Of a stretch of DNA of 64,000 bases, positions 46,796 through 58,722 are shown piece by piece. The position numbers and the translations under genes were made by a program. The stretch is from Parietaria judaica. Taxonomy: Eukaryota > Streptophyta > Magnoliopsida > Rosales > Urticaceae. The stretch lies in NCBI GenBank assembly GCA_954871525.1, contig OX940863.1:41154501-41218500 (forward strand), in the 5' to 3' direction. Positions within the stretch are counted from its first letter, which is position 1; each line of letters starts with the position of its first letter. Below the pieces are notes generated by a model. It saw nothing but the letters and a program-made list of their open reading frames with translations. It did no database searches and was not told the DNA's origin.

Positions 46796-47693
46796 TGTAA
46801 TTTTGTAAGAGAGAATAGAGGCTTAAGACACTAAATGGGGAGATGGTGAAATGAAACTTGAAGTGAAACTGCCTCTCGTCATGAACTTGGTAGCTTAAGA
46901 GACGTTTGGCGTTCGGCGCCGCGGTTCGTATTAGATAAGGTTGCGGCTTAAACCCGAGCAGTTTGCGGGGTTTCAATTACTCTGCATGTATTGCACATGC
47001 GTCAGTATGTGATTGGGTTTAGCGTGTTTTGCAACTGCCACACTCCATCACGTCGCCCCTGATGTGATAAGTGTGGTGGCTATGTTGTCAACTTTTCACT
47101 ATTCCCCGAGTTTAATCCCATCATTCTAGCCTAGCCATAATTAATGTTTTTTTTTAATCCCATTTAATTTTTCTAGAGGCATCATTGGTTGCCAACGCAT
47201 CGCATGTGGGTTCATAGTTTAGATTTTGAGAATCCCGGTTTGAGAGTTGAGAAGATCAGCGTTTTCACTTTTAACCCGTGGAACGTAGCCGTGGCTGAGT
47301 TCATCGATTTCTGAGAATTATGATCATAGCAGCGGCTTATGTATTGTTGTGGCATATTTTGAAAAAACACCGAGGTATATTTTGAGTCGATGAAATCTTG
47401 CCTTAGCTTTCCACTTTATTTTTGCCGCAGTGTGTTTAAAATGTGCCGAGGTGAAACCTTCAAAACCAGCAGTTTTAAACACCAAGCCGTGGCATAATCC
47501 ACGTATTTTTATACATTATATATAACATTAGCGGCTCCGGGGTGAAACCTTTTAGTTTATTTTGCTATTACTAGAAAAAAAGCCTTGTTAATTAAAAACC
47601 ACCAACATCGGTGGTGCAATTACACATAAACATAGGAATAAATATGCATGAAACATGTAAATTCTAGTAAGTATCTAGCTAAGAGAAAAAAAG
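46796..47693. mobile_element. Spacer of the F-box repeat unit, CCGCGG-bearing
   Basis: No gene. It includes CCGCGG near 46918 and degenerate motifs near 47280, 47430 and 47490. The segment 47582-47690 matches 45787-45930, the sequence 3' of F-box copy 1, so a unit of about 1.8 kb has been duplicated in tandem. Confidence 0.6.
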
Positions 47694-48519
47694 TCAACGC
47701 ACAGAAGCGATTCTCTCGATGTACTCATGGGCACGGAAAATGGATATCCCGTGTCGCTCGGCCCATTCATGGTGCCAACTGCAGACAATCATCGGGTCCT
47801 GTGCTGCCCTCGAAACGTCCGTCCACACCGTGTGAAGGCGAATCACCTCATCCCGCAAGTCAACGGATACAAATATTTTCTTCGGAGGCTCCATTTGATC
47901 AATCTTAAAACTGCAATGAAAAATCCCGTCAACCATGCCAATTTCGATGGCCAATTCATGTCAAGTGAACCTTGCACTCTCAAAGGTGGTGAAGCATTTC
48001 GCCAGGCGATCCCGCCTTTGTCGATCAGTTGCATACATACGAAGGGATGACCCAGCTTGCCGACGCATAAGCGGAGGACCTTGTATTCGTTACTTGTGAC
48101 ATCTAGTCGGAAACCTAACACCGCGTGGACTTTCCGAAACTCCAGTGGATACACTGGTAGCCTCAGAAGCATCCGGCTCGTACCCGATTCTCAGGTAGAC
48201 AAAGCCGTTGGACGAGCCAACCATTTAGAGGAATTTGGTGCTCGGGGATAGGATGCGACACGCCAAGTTTCTGTACCTGGCCGTTGATCTGAATCGGTAC
48301 AAACGATTCTGAAAAATATGAACCGAGGGCAATCAGGATTGGGCCATTTTTTGCCTGATGACAGATTCGGTGAGCATCGATAAACAACTAATCTCCACAT
48401 ATGCGAGCCCACCAGGTTTTGGAGACGCTCTTGAATCGCATAAGAGGTTTTGCTGGGAGTTTGGCTAGAATTTTGGAGAAGAGGAGATCTTCGGGAAGAT
48501 TAACCGATGTGTTTTCCAT
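47694..48519 (-). pseudogene. F-box protein pseudogene 2
   Basis: The ATG at 48519 gives MENTSVNLPEDLLFSKILAK, LPAKPLMRFKSVSKTWWARI, then a TAG. LFIDAHRICHQAKNGPILIA follows. Two frameshifts (near 48165 and near 47950) are needed to continue into VHAVLGFRLDVTSNEYKVLR, CVGKLGHPFVCMQLIDKGG and the C-terminus HGISIFRAHEYIERIASVR, with the stop at 47694. It is a close relative of the copy at 45932-46795, but its lesions are mainly indels. Promoter or splice signals were not recognised. Confidence 0.88.
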
Positions 48520-49235
48520 TGCAATTATTTAAGAGAGAAGAGAGAGGCTGAGGAAGCAAATGGGAAACTGAAATATTTTAAGGGAAACTTTCCTTTCATT
48601 AAGGGGTTGGAAACCATCCGACGTAACCCGTTCCATACCGTGACCGAATTCAACTGAGACCGCGACTATTTTGCATTAGTTCGTGGGTCGGAAACCAACC
48701 GACGCTTACAGTTTCACACCGCGGCTCATATACACTCCTACCGCGGCTAAATTAAAATTAGGTCGGTTATTATTTTATTCTTAACTAGCCGCGGTGATTG
48801 TTAACAAGTACCGAGGATTGTGTTAATCGTCTTTATTAAATTAGTTTTCTTAATTTTTTTTAACAGAACCCGGAACACGATTTTCAACCGCCATTCCTTT
48901 CATTTTTGTTCTCTGACCATCGTGATTGTTGTTCCACCCTCATTGTCACCTTAGTCGTCCCCATCATCGTTTCACTTCACCGTCAGATAAGTAGGTGATA
49001 TTCATTGTTTTTGTACGTGCTATATATGAAAAAACAAAATATATATATATATATATATATATATTTGTAATTTTTGTCAAAACATCAATATGTTTAAGTG
49101 CATAGGAATCATAAACGGGGTTAATGGCATGGTTTGATTATCGTAAGTTAAAGAAATTTTTATTTTTAGTTTGTTTATTCCAATTGTTCAATGAAATGAA
49201 TATTTACTTATTTGTTAATTTTTTCTATAGACAAC
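48520..49235. mobile_element. CCGCGG cluster and probable 5' intron of the next ORF
   Basis: CCGCGG occurs near 48715, 48745 and 48789. The stretch 48860-48990 resembles a short untranslated exon, and TTTTTTCTATAG at about 49219-49230 is a good acceptor just before the ATG at 49236. A TA microsatellite lies at about 49039-49064. Confidence 0.5.
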
Positions 49236-50257
49236 ATGTTTGGAGGGTTTGATTATTGCCGGTTGTTTAAGCCAATTCGATCGAGTTAGGAAATGCATTG
49301 CATTGAGGAGACATTTAACATTGGAATGGAACATTAGAAAGATGTGATCAATCGCATTCCCCACTTGACCTGGGAGGGACCATAGACCATGCACCGACCT
49401 GAGGTGCTTTCTCTTTATGGAGACAGAGTCGAAGCCTCGCCATGGAGTGCGGAGCAAATGGCTGCGGGGGCGGTACTACCCTTTCATCCATACTTTGAAC
49501 AATTTCTCCAAGCGGTCGATCTAAAGCCCTACCAACTACGGCCGAAGTCTTACATAATTTTGTCAGGGTTACCCATCATCTCTTTCCGTTTCCAGGACCG
49601 GCTTCCAACTCCCCGCGAAATTATTAAGCTCTACGGCCTAGTGAAGACGAAATTCCAATTCTATGCTCTTGACCCGTTGGATGATGACGAACCTCTCTAT
49701 GTAGAATACACGAAAGGAGTAAGCAGATGTCAACAGGATGAGCACTACTTCTTCATCACGGGGGTGAGCCTGCTCGGAGATACTAAAGAACCTCCAACTT
49801 GGGCAATGCTTGACCGGCCCAACAAGCCCAAGTGGTTCTCGAGGTGGATGGATCTTACCGCCTGTTTCATGAGGCTGAGTGAGCTTATGGACGAGGACTC
49901 TCTACGCGAGTGCGGTTTGTTAAAGGGTGGGAAAAACTCAGGAATTTGCCCAAAGAGTTATTAAATGAAGATATCATATACATCCGGGTGGAGGATGAGG
50001 CATGGAATTATTTCCATGGGCAGATGTGTTGCGGCATGGAAGCCCCAAAAGGGCACATAGGACTACATAGAGTTTTGAAAATCGTGGAAGAAGAGGAGCC
50101 TGCGGACGCCAAAATTTGGGACCGAATGAAAATTTTGAAGACGTACCTCGAGCAGACATGTTTCGAGAATGACAGGGTTACTTCTCCTATGCCCAACGAA
50201 CAGTATAACCTCACTTTTACTACTGATGGCCGCTACATTTGGAGGACGTATTATTAG
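49236..50257 (+). pseudogene. Transposon-associated ORF with a plant 'gypsy-type transposon' domain
   Basis: The ATG at 49236 follows the acceptor by five bases. The frame has three TAG stops (49287, 49335, 49383) and then stays open from 49389 to 49964: LPFHPYFEQFLQAVDLKPYQ, LRPKSYIILSGLPIISF, TPREIIKLYGLVKTKFQFYA, DEHYFFITGVSLL and RPNKPKWFSRWMDL. A frameshift near 49912 moves to RFVKGWEKLRNLPKELLNED and WNYFHGQMC, ending at 50255-50257. The PFHPYF...Q..P......SG...F and K..FFFI..V patterns resemble the domain called putative gypsy-type transposon (PF04195-like), by memory only. Its 3' flank is repeated inverted at the right edge of the window. Confidence 0.6.
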
Positions 50258-50269
50258 TTATATTATGAA

Positions 50270-50530
50270 TTTTAGTAATCTCCTTTGTTTTATTAGTTAT
50301 TATTACCTTTTTAAGTACTATGAAAACTGTATTATGTTGTTTTTATCATTTTAATGTGTCCGGCTTTTTGTGTTATGAACCGTATTATTATAATATATAT
50401 ATATGTTTTTTTTATGTATGTATATTGTGCGGCTTTTTTAGTTTATATATTTACTCCTGTATTTATGCATGCATGTTAACTTCTTTAACTGTATATAAAC
50501 TATTAATTAAATACCAGAAAAAAGAAGAAA
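50270..50530 (+). repeat. Inverted repeat, arm 1 (partner at 63755-64000)
   Basis: The 3' flank of the transposon ORF (TTATTAGTTATTATTACC, AAAACTGTATTATGTTGTTT, GCATGCATG blocks) reads in reverse complement at 63755-64000, up to the window edge. Confidence 0.85.
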
Positions 50531-50602
50531 ATAAATAAAAATCCATTAAGTAACGAAAAAAATCTGGAAAACCATCAAATTGAAAGAAAAAAAAACCATT
50601 AG

Positions 50603-51120
50603 CACGATAACCGTAGTATTTAATTTGGCCGGGTTAAGGTGTTTCTTCATATGTTTAGGCCGCGGTAAATCTTACTAAACCGCGTTCCATTGGCAAACCA
50701 TGCATCATATAACCGCGGCTTGGTGTTTAGGGTTTTGGGTTTAAGGACAGCCGCGGTTATTTTCAACCGGCCGCAACTTTATTGCAAAAACCGCAGCCTG
50801 CTGCCTTCCTCGTAGGTAATACCGCGGTTTTTCTGCCGGCTTCGTTAAAATTTTACGCTTATTACAATATATATGAGTACAGAGTGCCCATCCTCCCACT
50901 TACGAAATTCTATTTGGACGTATGTAATTGTCATCCGCGGTTTAGTTTGGTAAGAAATGTCAAAATTATAAGCTGTTACAGTATATATGGCGATTTGTGT
51001 TTCGATCGTTTAGAGTCCGTACGCAAAGTAAATATTTAAACCGATTTTAACTTATTTTACGAAGATATATATATATATATAGTCCCACCAATTTATTAAT
51101 TTAGTGTTAGAAACATATGA
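50603..51120 (+). repeat. Inverted repeat, arm 2 (partner at 60400-60935)
   Basis: GTCCGTACGCAAAGTA, TTTCGATCGTTTA, GAAATGTCAAAATTATAA, AATTTTACGCTTATTA and the CCGCGG motifs all recur in reverse order and orientation at 60400-60935, with clear divergence. At least five CCGCGG sites lie in this arm. Confidence 0.88.
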
Positions 51121-52436
51121 TATAACCAATTATTTGTATAGTGTAGCTAGCTAGTTATTATATTAAGTCTATATAGCGTGTCCAACTTTTTAACCCTATA
51201 CAGTCAAGTAGTCATGTTCAATAATATTAATAATGATAATAAATCTAAAATGTAATTTTATTTATAATTAATATTTACTTAGCTTTCTTATATACTATTT
51301 TTAAATCTTAATATCTATAATCGATATAATTATAGCTAGCTATATATATAGTATGAGTACTTATAATTAAACCCTTACAAATAACATGTGATCATTAATA
51401 ATGATAAAATTAAAACCACTTTTATTATTTATAATTAATATTTACTTAAATATAAACTATTTAATATTTCTAAAAGTTATCGTTAAATTAAAGAAAAATG
51501 AAAGTTTTCGTAAAAGCCGAGATATGGCGGTTTCCAATCTGAAATGACTGGAAACCACTAGATAATAAGTAAAACGCAAATTTACAATCTTAAATTTTGT
51601 TCCTATATATTCTTAAAATGTGCTCGAATAATACCAAACGATTTTTAGTTGTGATCATGAAACACGATCCCGCGGTTAAATTTGAAACAACTTGAAAAAG
51701 CAGCCTCATAGCTTGCCACGTCGGCTATACCGCGGCTTGTGTACGTACTACGTTGAAAGTTTATGGATATTAAAATTAATATGTCGCGTTTTCTAATAAA
51801 AACGACCGGTAACCAATAGAGATAGAATTTCCGCCGCGGCTATTAGGGAAACCACGTATAGTTAACTACAGCTATTACAATTATGTTATGATGTTTCTTC
51901 ATTTTTTACCCAAAGTATATGATGTTCAGAAGAAGAAAAAAATCGCGGCCCGTTTACGAATTAGATAAAGAAACTTAACAAAAAATTTTAAAAAAAGTGA
52001 GCGTGAAAGTTGTAACCCGCAGTTTCAGAGACTATATGCCGCAGCAAATGTTGTCATGAAAAAACCCAACACTTAGAAATTTTTCAAATGGTGCATAACT
52101 TAAGTTGAGGGAATTATGTCGCTGTTGTTAAACATAAACCGCGGCTTAATATCAACACCAAAAAAGAGTTTTGTCGTTAAAATAATTAAATTTGTTTAAG
52201 CAGGGGCATATTAGGAAAGCCGAGGCTTATTTTTATACTTACCGTTTTATTTTGGGACATATTACGCGGCCAATGTATCTGAGAGCCGCGACTTGAATTT
52301 AAGTAATTAAATTATTGACCTAACGATGTGTGACACGGCTTTTGATTCACATATGCCGAGGTATATATGCCATATCTAAGACGTGCATAGCGTTAACCAC
52401 GACTTGCTTTTAAATATTGTTGTTAGGGTAGACTGC
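51121..52436. mobile_element. CCGCGG-motif region, third cluster
   Basis: No gene seen. Motifs lie near 51669, 51729, 51834 and 52137. The part 51950-52436 is a direct relative of 43868-44340, including AAACTTAGCAAAAATTTTAAA and CCGAGGTATATAT blocks, so two copies of one element end are present. Confidence 0.55.
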
Positions 52437-52566
52437 GGCTAATTTACCCAATGTTTGATCCGCTGCGGATTACGTACCCAATGTTTATTTTTTATGTCTA
52501 ATGTACCCAATGTTTATTTCTGTTAGACTTTTTCATCCATTCCGTTAGTTGACCGTCAACCAGTGC

Positions 52567-52640
52567 CACGTGGCCATAATCTCACCGTCTCCTCGCACTT
52601 CCACGTGGCTCTAATTCCACCAATCACAACTTGCCACGTG
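52567..52640. promoter_or_regulatory. Three CACGTG G-boxes, left arm of the foldback
   Basis: CACGTG at 52567-52572, 52602-52607 and 52635-52640, each in a CCACGTGG or GCCACGTGTC context like ABRE/G-box sites. Three more mirror them at 53544, 53551 and 53584. Confidence 0.75.
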
Positions 52641-52674
52641 TCATGTGGCATTGCAAAAAAAATTGAGCTGGTTG

Positions 52675-52734
52675 GGAATCAAACCCATGCCCTCAAACTT
52701 GTTTGGTTGGGCAAGCACTTAACCACTTGAACCA
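52675..52734 (-). other. tRNA-like Pol III boxes, left arm
   Basis: On the minus strand an A-box-like TGGTTCAAGTGG (52734-52723) is followed by a B-box-like GGTTTGATTCC (52685-52675). The spacing of about 38 bases resembles tRNA-derived SINE heads. Its mirror copy is at 53463-53517. Confidence 0.6.
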
Positions 52735-53462
52735 TTGTTCTTTCTTTTCATATAATGGTACACATAAATATTTATATAAACAATCTGTACATAAGTTGTA
52801 ACATGTATAAAATGTAAAATGTAACATTTAATTAGATTTAAAGGGGATTTTCTATGTACATGTACCAAAATATGAAGTGACTGAAATAAAATTGTATTTT
52901 TTAAAATAAAATAGGATTACATTGGATATTCTTAAAATAAAATTGCATATTTAAAAAATAAATTAATGTGAATATCTATGTAATATGGATAATTTATTTC
53001 ATACACTTAAAAAAATGTAATAAAATTACATTACGTTATATAAATTATTCATAGAAAAATGATGTAATCTAATTAAATGTAATAATTTTTTTTAGAGACT
53101 ATTTTATTTCATTCACTTTATATGTACATGCAAATTTTACATGTAAATAAAAAATTTCATTACAAGTAAAATGTTACATGTACATATAAAGTGAATGCAA
53201 TAAAATAGTATTTGTGAAAAAAAAATTATTACATTTAATTAGATTACATAATTTTTTATGAATATATATATATATATATATATATAAAGAATACAATTTT
53301 ATTTCATTAACTTTATATTTTGCTACATTACATAGAAAACCCCCTTTAAATCTAAGTAAATGCATACATTTTATACATGTTATATTTTATACCTGTTACA
53401 ACTTATGTACAGGTTGTTTACATAGATATTTATATGTATCATTGTTTGATAAGAAATGACAA

Positions 53463-53517
53463 TGGTTCAAGTGGTTTAGTGCTTGCCCAACAAGTTGGAG
53501 GGCATGGGTTCGATTCC
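53463..53517 (+). other. tRNA-like Pol III boxes, right arm
   Basis: TGGTTCAAGTGG (53463-53474) resembles an A box and GGTTCGATTCC (53507-53517) fits the B-box consensus GGTTCGANTCC exactly. I see no tRNA cloverleaf around them, so this is a tRNA-derived relic and not a tRNA gene. Confidence 0.65.
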
Positions 53518-53543
53518 TACCCTGCCTATTTTTTTTTCAATGC

Positions 53544-53589
53544 CACGTGACACGTGGCAAGTCGTGATTGGTGGATTCAGAGCCACGTG
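53544..53589. promoter_or_regulatory. Three CACGTG G-boxes, right arm of the foldback
   Basis: CACGTG at 53544-53549, 53551-53556 and 53584-53589, mirror images of the left-arm sites. Confidence 0.75.
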
Positions 53590-53755
53590 GAAGCGCGAGG
53601 AGAGGGGGAGAATATGTCCATGTGGCAGTGGTTGACGGTCAACTAACGGAATAGATGAAAAAATCTAACGGAAATAAACATTTGGTACATTAGCCGTCGA
53701 AAATAAACATTGGGTACATAATCCACAGCGGATCGAACATTAGGTAAATTAAACC

Positions 53756-54140
53756 AAATTTTCGCACAACTACCAACTAAAAAACCAAACGAAACCAAAC
53801 AATATAATACCACACCTTTCCGCGGAATGTGACGGGGTCAAGACGAGGGTGGGTTCGACGTCGAAGGCGGGAAAGGCTGCGGCTTTGTAGACAAAGGGTT
53901 CAAACGGGGTGCTTAGGGCTTTTATGGTTGGGTGTAAAATTGAAACTATCAAAATTCGACGAGGGTAAAAGTTAAAGACTCGAACCACGGCTTTTTGTTA
54001 TGACATAACACGGCATAATAACTAAACTTAAATAAAACGACGCTAAATCATAAATGTTGTTTTAACGACAACGAAATGTCGTAGAACTATGGCCGTCTAA
54101 TATTTACAAGCCGCGACAAATATAACTTCAAAATGGCGGC
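53756..54140. mobile_element. CCGCGG-motif region between foldback and leader fragment
   Basis: No recognised gene. CCGCGG occurs at 53820 and degenerate forms follow. It probably continues the transposon interrupted by the foldback. Confidence 0.45.
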
Positions 54141-54430
54141 GATGTATAAATATTGTAAATTAAATTAATTATATTATAAATATTGTAAATAAAATATGGA
54201 TGTTATTTTCGGACAAATAAAATTAATGTCTTATTTTAATTCATAAATTAAAATATGGATGATAATTCTTTTAAGAATAATATGATAGTCTTTTTTTTTT
54301 AATATTCATAAATAATTATTAATGGGCTTATTATATGAAGATAAGTATAATTGACATATAATAATAATAATTATTCATCGATCATAGAGATATTTTGTTA
54401 TAACCTATTTTCATAACCCTTTAACATTAT
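54141..54430 (+). mobile_element. Fragment of the B/C Copia leader
   Basis: It resembles about 15830-16115 of the B leader: AATATGGATGATAATTC, CATAAATAATTATTAATGGGC and TAACCTATTTTCATAACCC appear in the same order. No LTR or TSD accompanies it. Confidence 0.7.
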
Positions 54431-54991
54431 AGCCGCGATTGTATTATAGGTAGCCGGAGCTGGAAGCAAAAACGCTGATATCTCAGCACTGCAACCACGA
54501 TTCTGAAGATGGATGACTATCGAACAATTAAATAGGATTAAATAACCCTATAAAGTCCAAAAACTTAGCTAATGATGGCTGGAACATAGGGAATAATAAA
54601 AGGATGATGAAAAATCCATGATAAACATAGGGAATAATAAGCCAAAGCCGTGGCTTTTCTTAAATAAAGGTTGCGTCAGGTAGCGAAATAAGCCATGACT
54701 GAGATATATTTTTGGGTTGTTTCGGACAATTCGCCGGCTTCGTTGTTTTCTTGCCATAAATCGCAGTGTTGTGTTTAGAACAACCGCGGCAAGAGTGGAA
54801 ATTTTCAATGATAAACCAACGTTACGAAGACATTGTGGTAAGTTAAGTAAGCCGCGGCTTTTATGTTCCACGGCCGAGGCTTATTTTCGTTATCCTCGTT
54901 CAACAACGCTTTTTTAAATCACGCCTTGAGGAGGTGGTCAAAGGATAAAAGCCGCAGTTCCGGTGAACAACAAGCACGTTTTGTGAGGTGT
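54431..54991. mobile_element. CCGCGG-motif region left of element G
   Basis: Motifs lie near 54784 and 54852. Short open frames here do not resemble proteins. The region ends at the G LTR; GGTGT (54987-54991) would be the left TSD of G. Confidence 0.45.
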
Positions 54992-57121
54992 TGTTGGACG
55001 TACCTGATTAGTATGCCCTATAATTCAGATGCTAATTCCGCTTGTATAAGATCATGACGTTGACTTCTTTAAAGATTAGGTTTATGACTTATCAATGACA
55101 ATTCTGTTTTAGTTTTTCTTTGTGAATATAATGAAAGTTTTGATTCCATAGTTGTTATCATTTTGCAGTTGTGTAATTTTGTCATCACAATGGTCTAAGT
55201 GAGGAGGTTTGACATACACAATATAATAATGACTAAAAAGATGTCCATAGTTCATATTATTAATGGGATATGATAATCGGTAAAAATGATTGATGAACTC
55301 AATCACAATCGGGTGATGGTCTATTACCGGATCATGGTGCTGGTCCACACCGTTGAGAGTATTCAAGTATGAAGTGTCTTCATATTGGACGGGCGAGACT
55401 TACAATGAACGCATCAATCCGTCAATGATAGTTAGTAAATAAGTCGAAACGATGGTCAGATATAATCAGTTGATGTCCTGAGGTAGTATGAGTCTATACG
55501 GTTTAACTTAAACGATCTTTAATTTAATCGTTTCAGTTTACAATCAAGTATCCCTAACACTTTTATGTTGGGATCGGAAGGTTGGCCGTAGTAAACTGCA
55601 TGACTACAGATATGGATAATAACTTTATGATTTCAATTGCTGTGATTGTGAAAAGCTAAGAAGTACTCATCCGGAGCCTAACGACTTCATAAACCGTTAG
55701 GTGAGTAACTTTGCAATAATCATGGAAACAAAGGTAGTGTTGTCTAAACGGGATTACGGAGATCAACTCTAGTAAGACAAGAATCATAATAATACGAAAA
55801 CTTGGATTCTCGATAGTCTGACTGTATAAATGGACTCCTGAGTCAGGAAGATATAATTAACGCATACTTAAGAGTTCAGCTTCGGGCTATAGTGGAATGT
55901 AACCGAAGTTGGTGAAAACTCTTCACTTTCACCGAAGCTTAAGCACGTGTGTCCATTTGTCCCCTTTGTAGCTCCATAAGATCAAAACCACAAATTCAAT
56001 TATGTTCTTGGAACAAAGAATAGAATCGATCAGATATGATTTGTAACTTGGTTAGATGAAAATCATGATACCCTAAATAGTGGCAAAGTGGAAAAAGTAC
56101 CAATTTTTTGTATGACAGTGAAACTGCAAAAAGATGTTTGAATTTAATCCTAAGATATCCCTAGGGTTGTGGGAAATTAAATATTGGCACAATTATCTTT
56201 TTGAATCGTGTCATTCATACAGACGGTTTGACATTTATGATAATAATAGTTTTTAGTCCTAGACTAAAAATCACACTGTTATTTAAATAGAAAATTAGAG
56301 AAATTAAATATTGCTTTTTATACAAGAAATATTTAAAGAGAGAAATCGAATAATGAATTCGAAATATATTTATAATTTTGAAATCAATCTTTTGAAAATA
56401 TAAAGATTTGATTTATTAAATCTTTTAGGGTATTTTCTAAAAAAATATTTGTTTTGGATTTATTCTTTATTTAATTTAATTATTTAAAGTAAATCTTAGA
56501 GTGAATATCTCCAAACAATTGAGTAAATCTATCACAGTTGGTTGACAGATTTTCTCAAAGCGGTTGGGTCATTCCCTATAAATAGGGATCACCTGAAACC
56601 GAAAAACACACACTCTGACTCTCAGATTTCGATCTCTCTCTCTCTCCAAACAGTTTCTGCGATTTTCTCTAAAGCGTAATTAAGAGAAAATTCGAATTAG
56701 CGTTTAGGGTTCTATTCAGTGGGAGCCCACACATCCCAGCGACGTAGATCCGGAGTATACATCGGAAGACTCGTGAGAGCTATCTTCGAGATTCAACCAA
56801 GCAAATTCGCAGGAGCTCAAGAATGCTAAGAACGGAGATCAGAATCAAGATCAGAGTTGTGCATCAGAATCGTTTAAAAGGTACGCAATATTATTTATTG
56901 ATAGAATAATTATTTATTAATACTCAAAGGTTCAATAAATTCAAAAATTGAATATCAATGATCAGGAAGATTGATTTTTGAATCTTATGGGTCGGGTAGG
57001 GTATTGGGATTATTGGTATGGGACTCTAATCCCTGCAAAATATTTTTCAAAGGTTACCCTTCGCACCCATAGGGTGATCAATAATCAATCAGTGGGGATT
57101 CCTCGGAATCAGACACCCAAT
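54992..57121 (+). mobile_element. 5' LTR of Copia element G, 3' end clipped
   Basis: It starts TGTTGGACGTACC and shares its whole plan with 58723-60290 and, inverted, with 61584-63731. Shared features are the ATATGCCC/TATTCAGATGCTAAT start, a TATA box at 56577-56585, a CTCTCTC stretch and the GGGGATTCCT-GAATCAGA end. After CAGACACCCA the similarity stops, so the last ~45 bases and the primer-binding site are lost. Confidence 0.88.
56577..56585 (+). promoter_or_regulatory. TATA box of the G LTR
   Basis: CTATAAATA precedes AGGGATCACC and a CT-rich run, as in the other LTRs. The F LTR has the inverted equivalent at 62155-62164. Confidence 0.65.
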
Positions 57122-58722
57122 AGTTGTTGAAAGCGTGTGGTGTTATCAACTATTTGTACTAGTGTACTTAACATGCAACAATTATGATGTACGATGATAA
57201 AGGCTTACAAGATCAGAGATCGAGATTGCATGAGAATTGTTAACATATACCAATATAATCCTAGCTTTAGCTCACTAATGAACAGTGTAAGCCCTCTTAC
57301 TCTATCTATGGATATTATGGAAATATATAGATAAATGGTGAAACCAGGTGATGACCTGATTACACTAAAGAACATTGATTCTAACTTTGAGTCAGACTAG
57401 GACACTACTGGATATAGGTACGGTTCAGCGTACACCCTAATGGATATAATTGGATAAGGATTAGCACTTGGCACTCCATAATCATAGATTCCATTAATGG
57501 AAACTATATACATGAGGAGCCTCTAAGGTTTTAAGTACATGAAGTCTGGCTCAGAAATATCTACAGAAATTATTTCAGATGTGGATAAGTATTTGCACTG
57601 TATTGTGACAACAATGATGACGTTACTAGTTTAATTGGAGCCCATTAGCCATAATAAAGGTGAAATATATATATATATATATAGAAAGGATATATATTTT
57701 GCTTAAAATACGGCTTGCCGATGTCGTTTCGCACTTTCAATTTTACGGATATATAGCTTGTCGATGGGCAAATAAAAAAAAAGGCATGCCCCATGCCGAA
57801 AATACCGCATATTTTTCATGGGCATACAGTACGCCGATGGGGTTTTTGACGGATATTCTGGAAAATATTTTTGAGTATTTAAGCAATATATTAATATAGG
57901 TTTAAAACTACATATTTATTAAATACAAGACATAATTGTATTTAATAGAACACATTTGTAACTTAAATATGTACATGAAATGTATAATATTATTAAGTCA
58001 CTTTATTAGTTGAAGCCTTGAAGTGTATAATATTCAGTTAATTTATTAGGTGAACTGAATATGTAGGTGAAATGAAGTGTATAATATTAGTTGAATACCA
58101 AAGAGTCCTAGTTTGCTAGATTACAAGAGTTTGGAATGGTTGAAATACCAAAAATTTTGTACAAGGGCTTCGGCCCTTGGGGTCACCCACATTTGTGGAA
58201 AAGAGATGACTCACAAAAATTCACCATCGCGACAGGCGCCAGCGCCGCCGTCCGACCGGCTGTGACGAGGTGGGGTGGGGTGTGCAAGCATAATTATCTT
58301 TGCCAAAAATTTAATTGGTATTTTTGCCACAAAATTTTATTTTTTAAGAAAAATCGCACCATTATCCACGTTTTCCTTCACAAAAACAACATTGAGCAGA
58401 AAAAGGGCATGCCGCAGGAATTTCGGGAAATTTGGGAAACCGACAGAGTCACAGAGACAACCGCAGGTTTTCGTTTCGCATATCCTCGAAAAAAGATTTT
58501 CAATGGCCATGGCAATAGATATTTGAGAAATTTAATACCTTAGTATCTCATTAATGAGACATTAAGTATAGGCAAGTTAAATGTAATTAAGAAAACTCTC
58601 ATAGGAGAATATAGGCTGGTCTTACTCATAGATAATGTCAGAGACTAATTTCTCAAAAGAATTTTGAGAAATATGGATCTCTAGGATTTTGGCGTATCTT
58701 CTTTAGAGTGCAAGTGGGAGAT
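57122..58722. mobile_element. Internal region of element G, heavily altered
   Basis: No Copia protein could be recognised. The last ~30 bases (AGTGCAAGTGGGAGA) are a typical Copia polypurine tract before the 3' LTR. Two GC-richer inserts with GGCATGCC-type motifs lie at about 57700-57870 and 58190-58510. The second has a 135-codon open frame (58136-58543) whose product I do not recognise; it may be chance. A TA microsatellite is at 57664-57682. Confidence 0.55.

Larger units (their letters stand above)
52437..53755. mobile_element. Foldback element of 1.3 kb (near-complete palindrome)
   Basis: The left end (TAATTTACCCAATGTTTGAT, CCGCTGCGG, GTACCCAATGTTTA) is repeated in reverse complement at the right end. 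The two halves stay complementary through G-box, tRNA-like and AT-rich stretches almost to the middle (about 53100-53140). Arms are about 600-650 bases. No transposase frame and no convincing TSD were found. It resembles a non-autonomous long-inverted-repeat DNA transposon. Confidence 0.85.

Noticed and set aside
45932..48519. Functional F-box genes
   Set aside because: Copy 1 has eight internal stops; copy 2 has a stop within the F-box region and two frameshifts.
53463..53517. tRNA gene in the foldback
   Set aside because: A and B boxes are present but no acceptor or anticodon stems can be drawn.
58136..58543. 135-codon open frame as a gene
   Set aside because: No recognisable domain, the composition is uneven, and it sits in a rearranged element interior. 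Left as a note in the G internal region.
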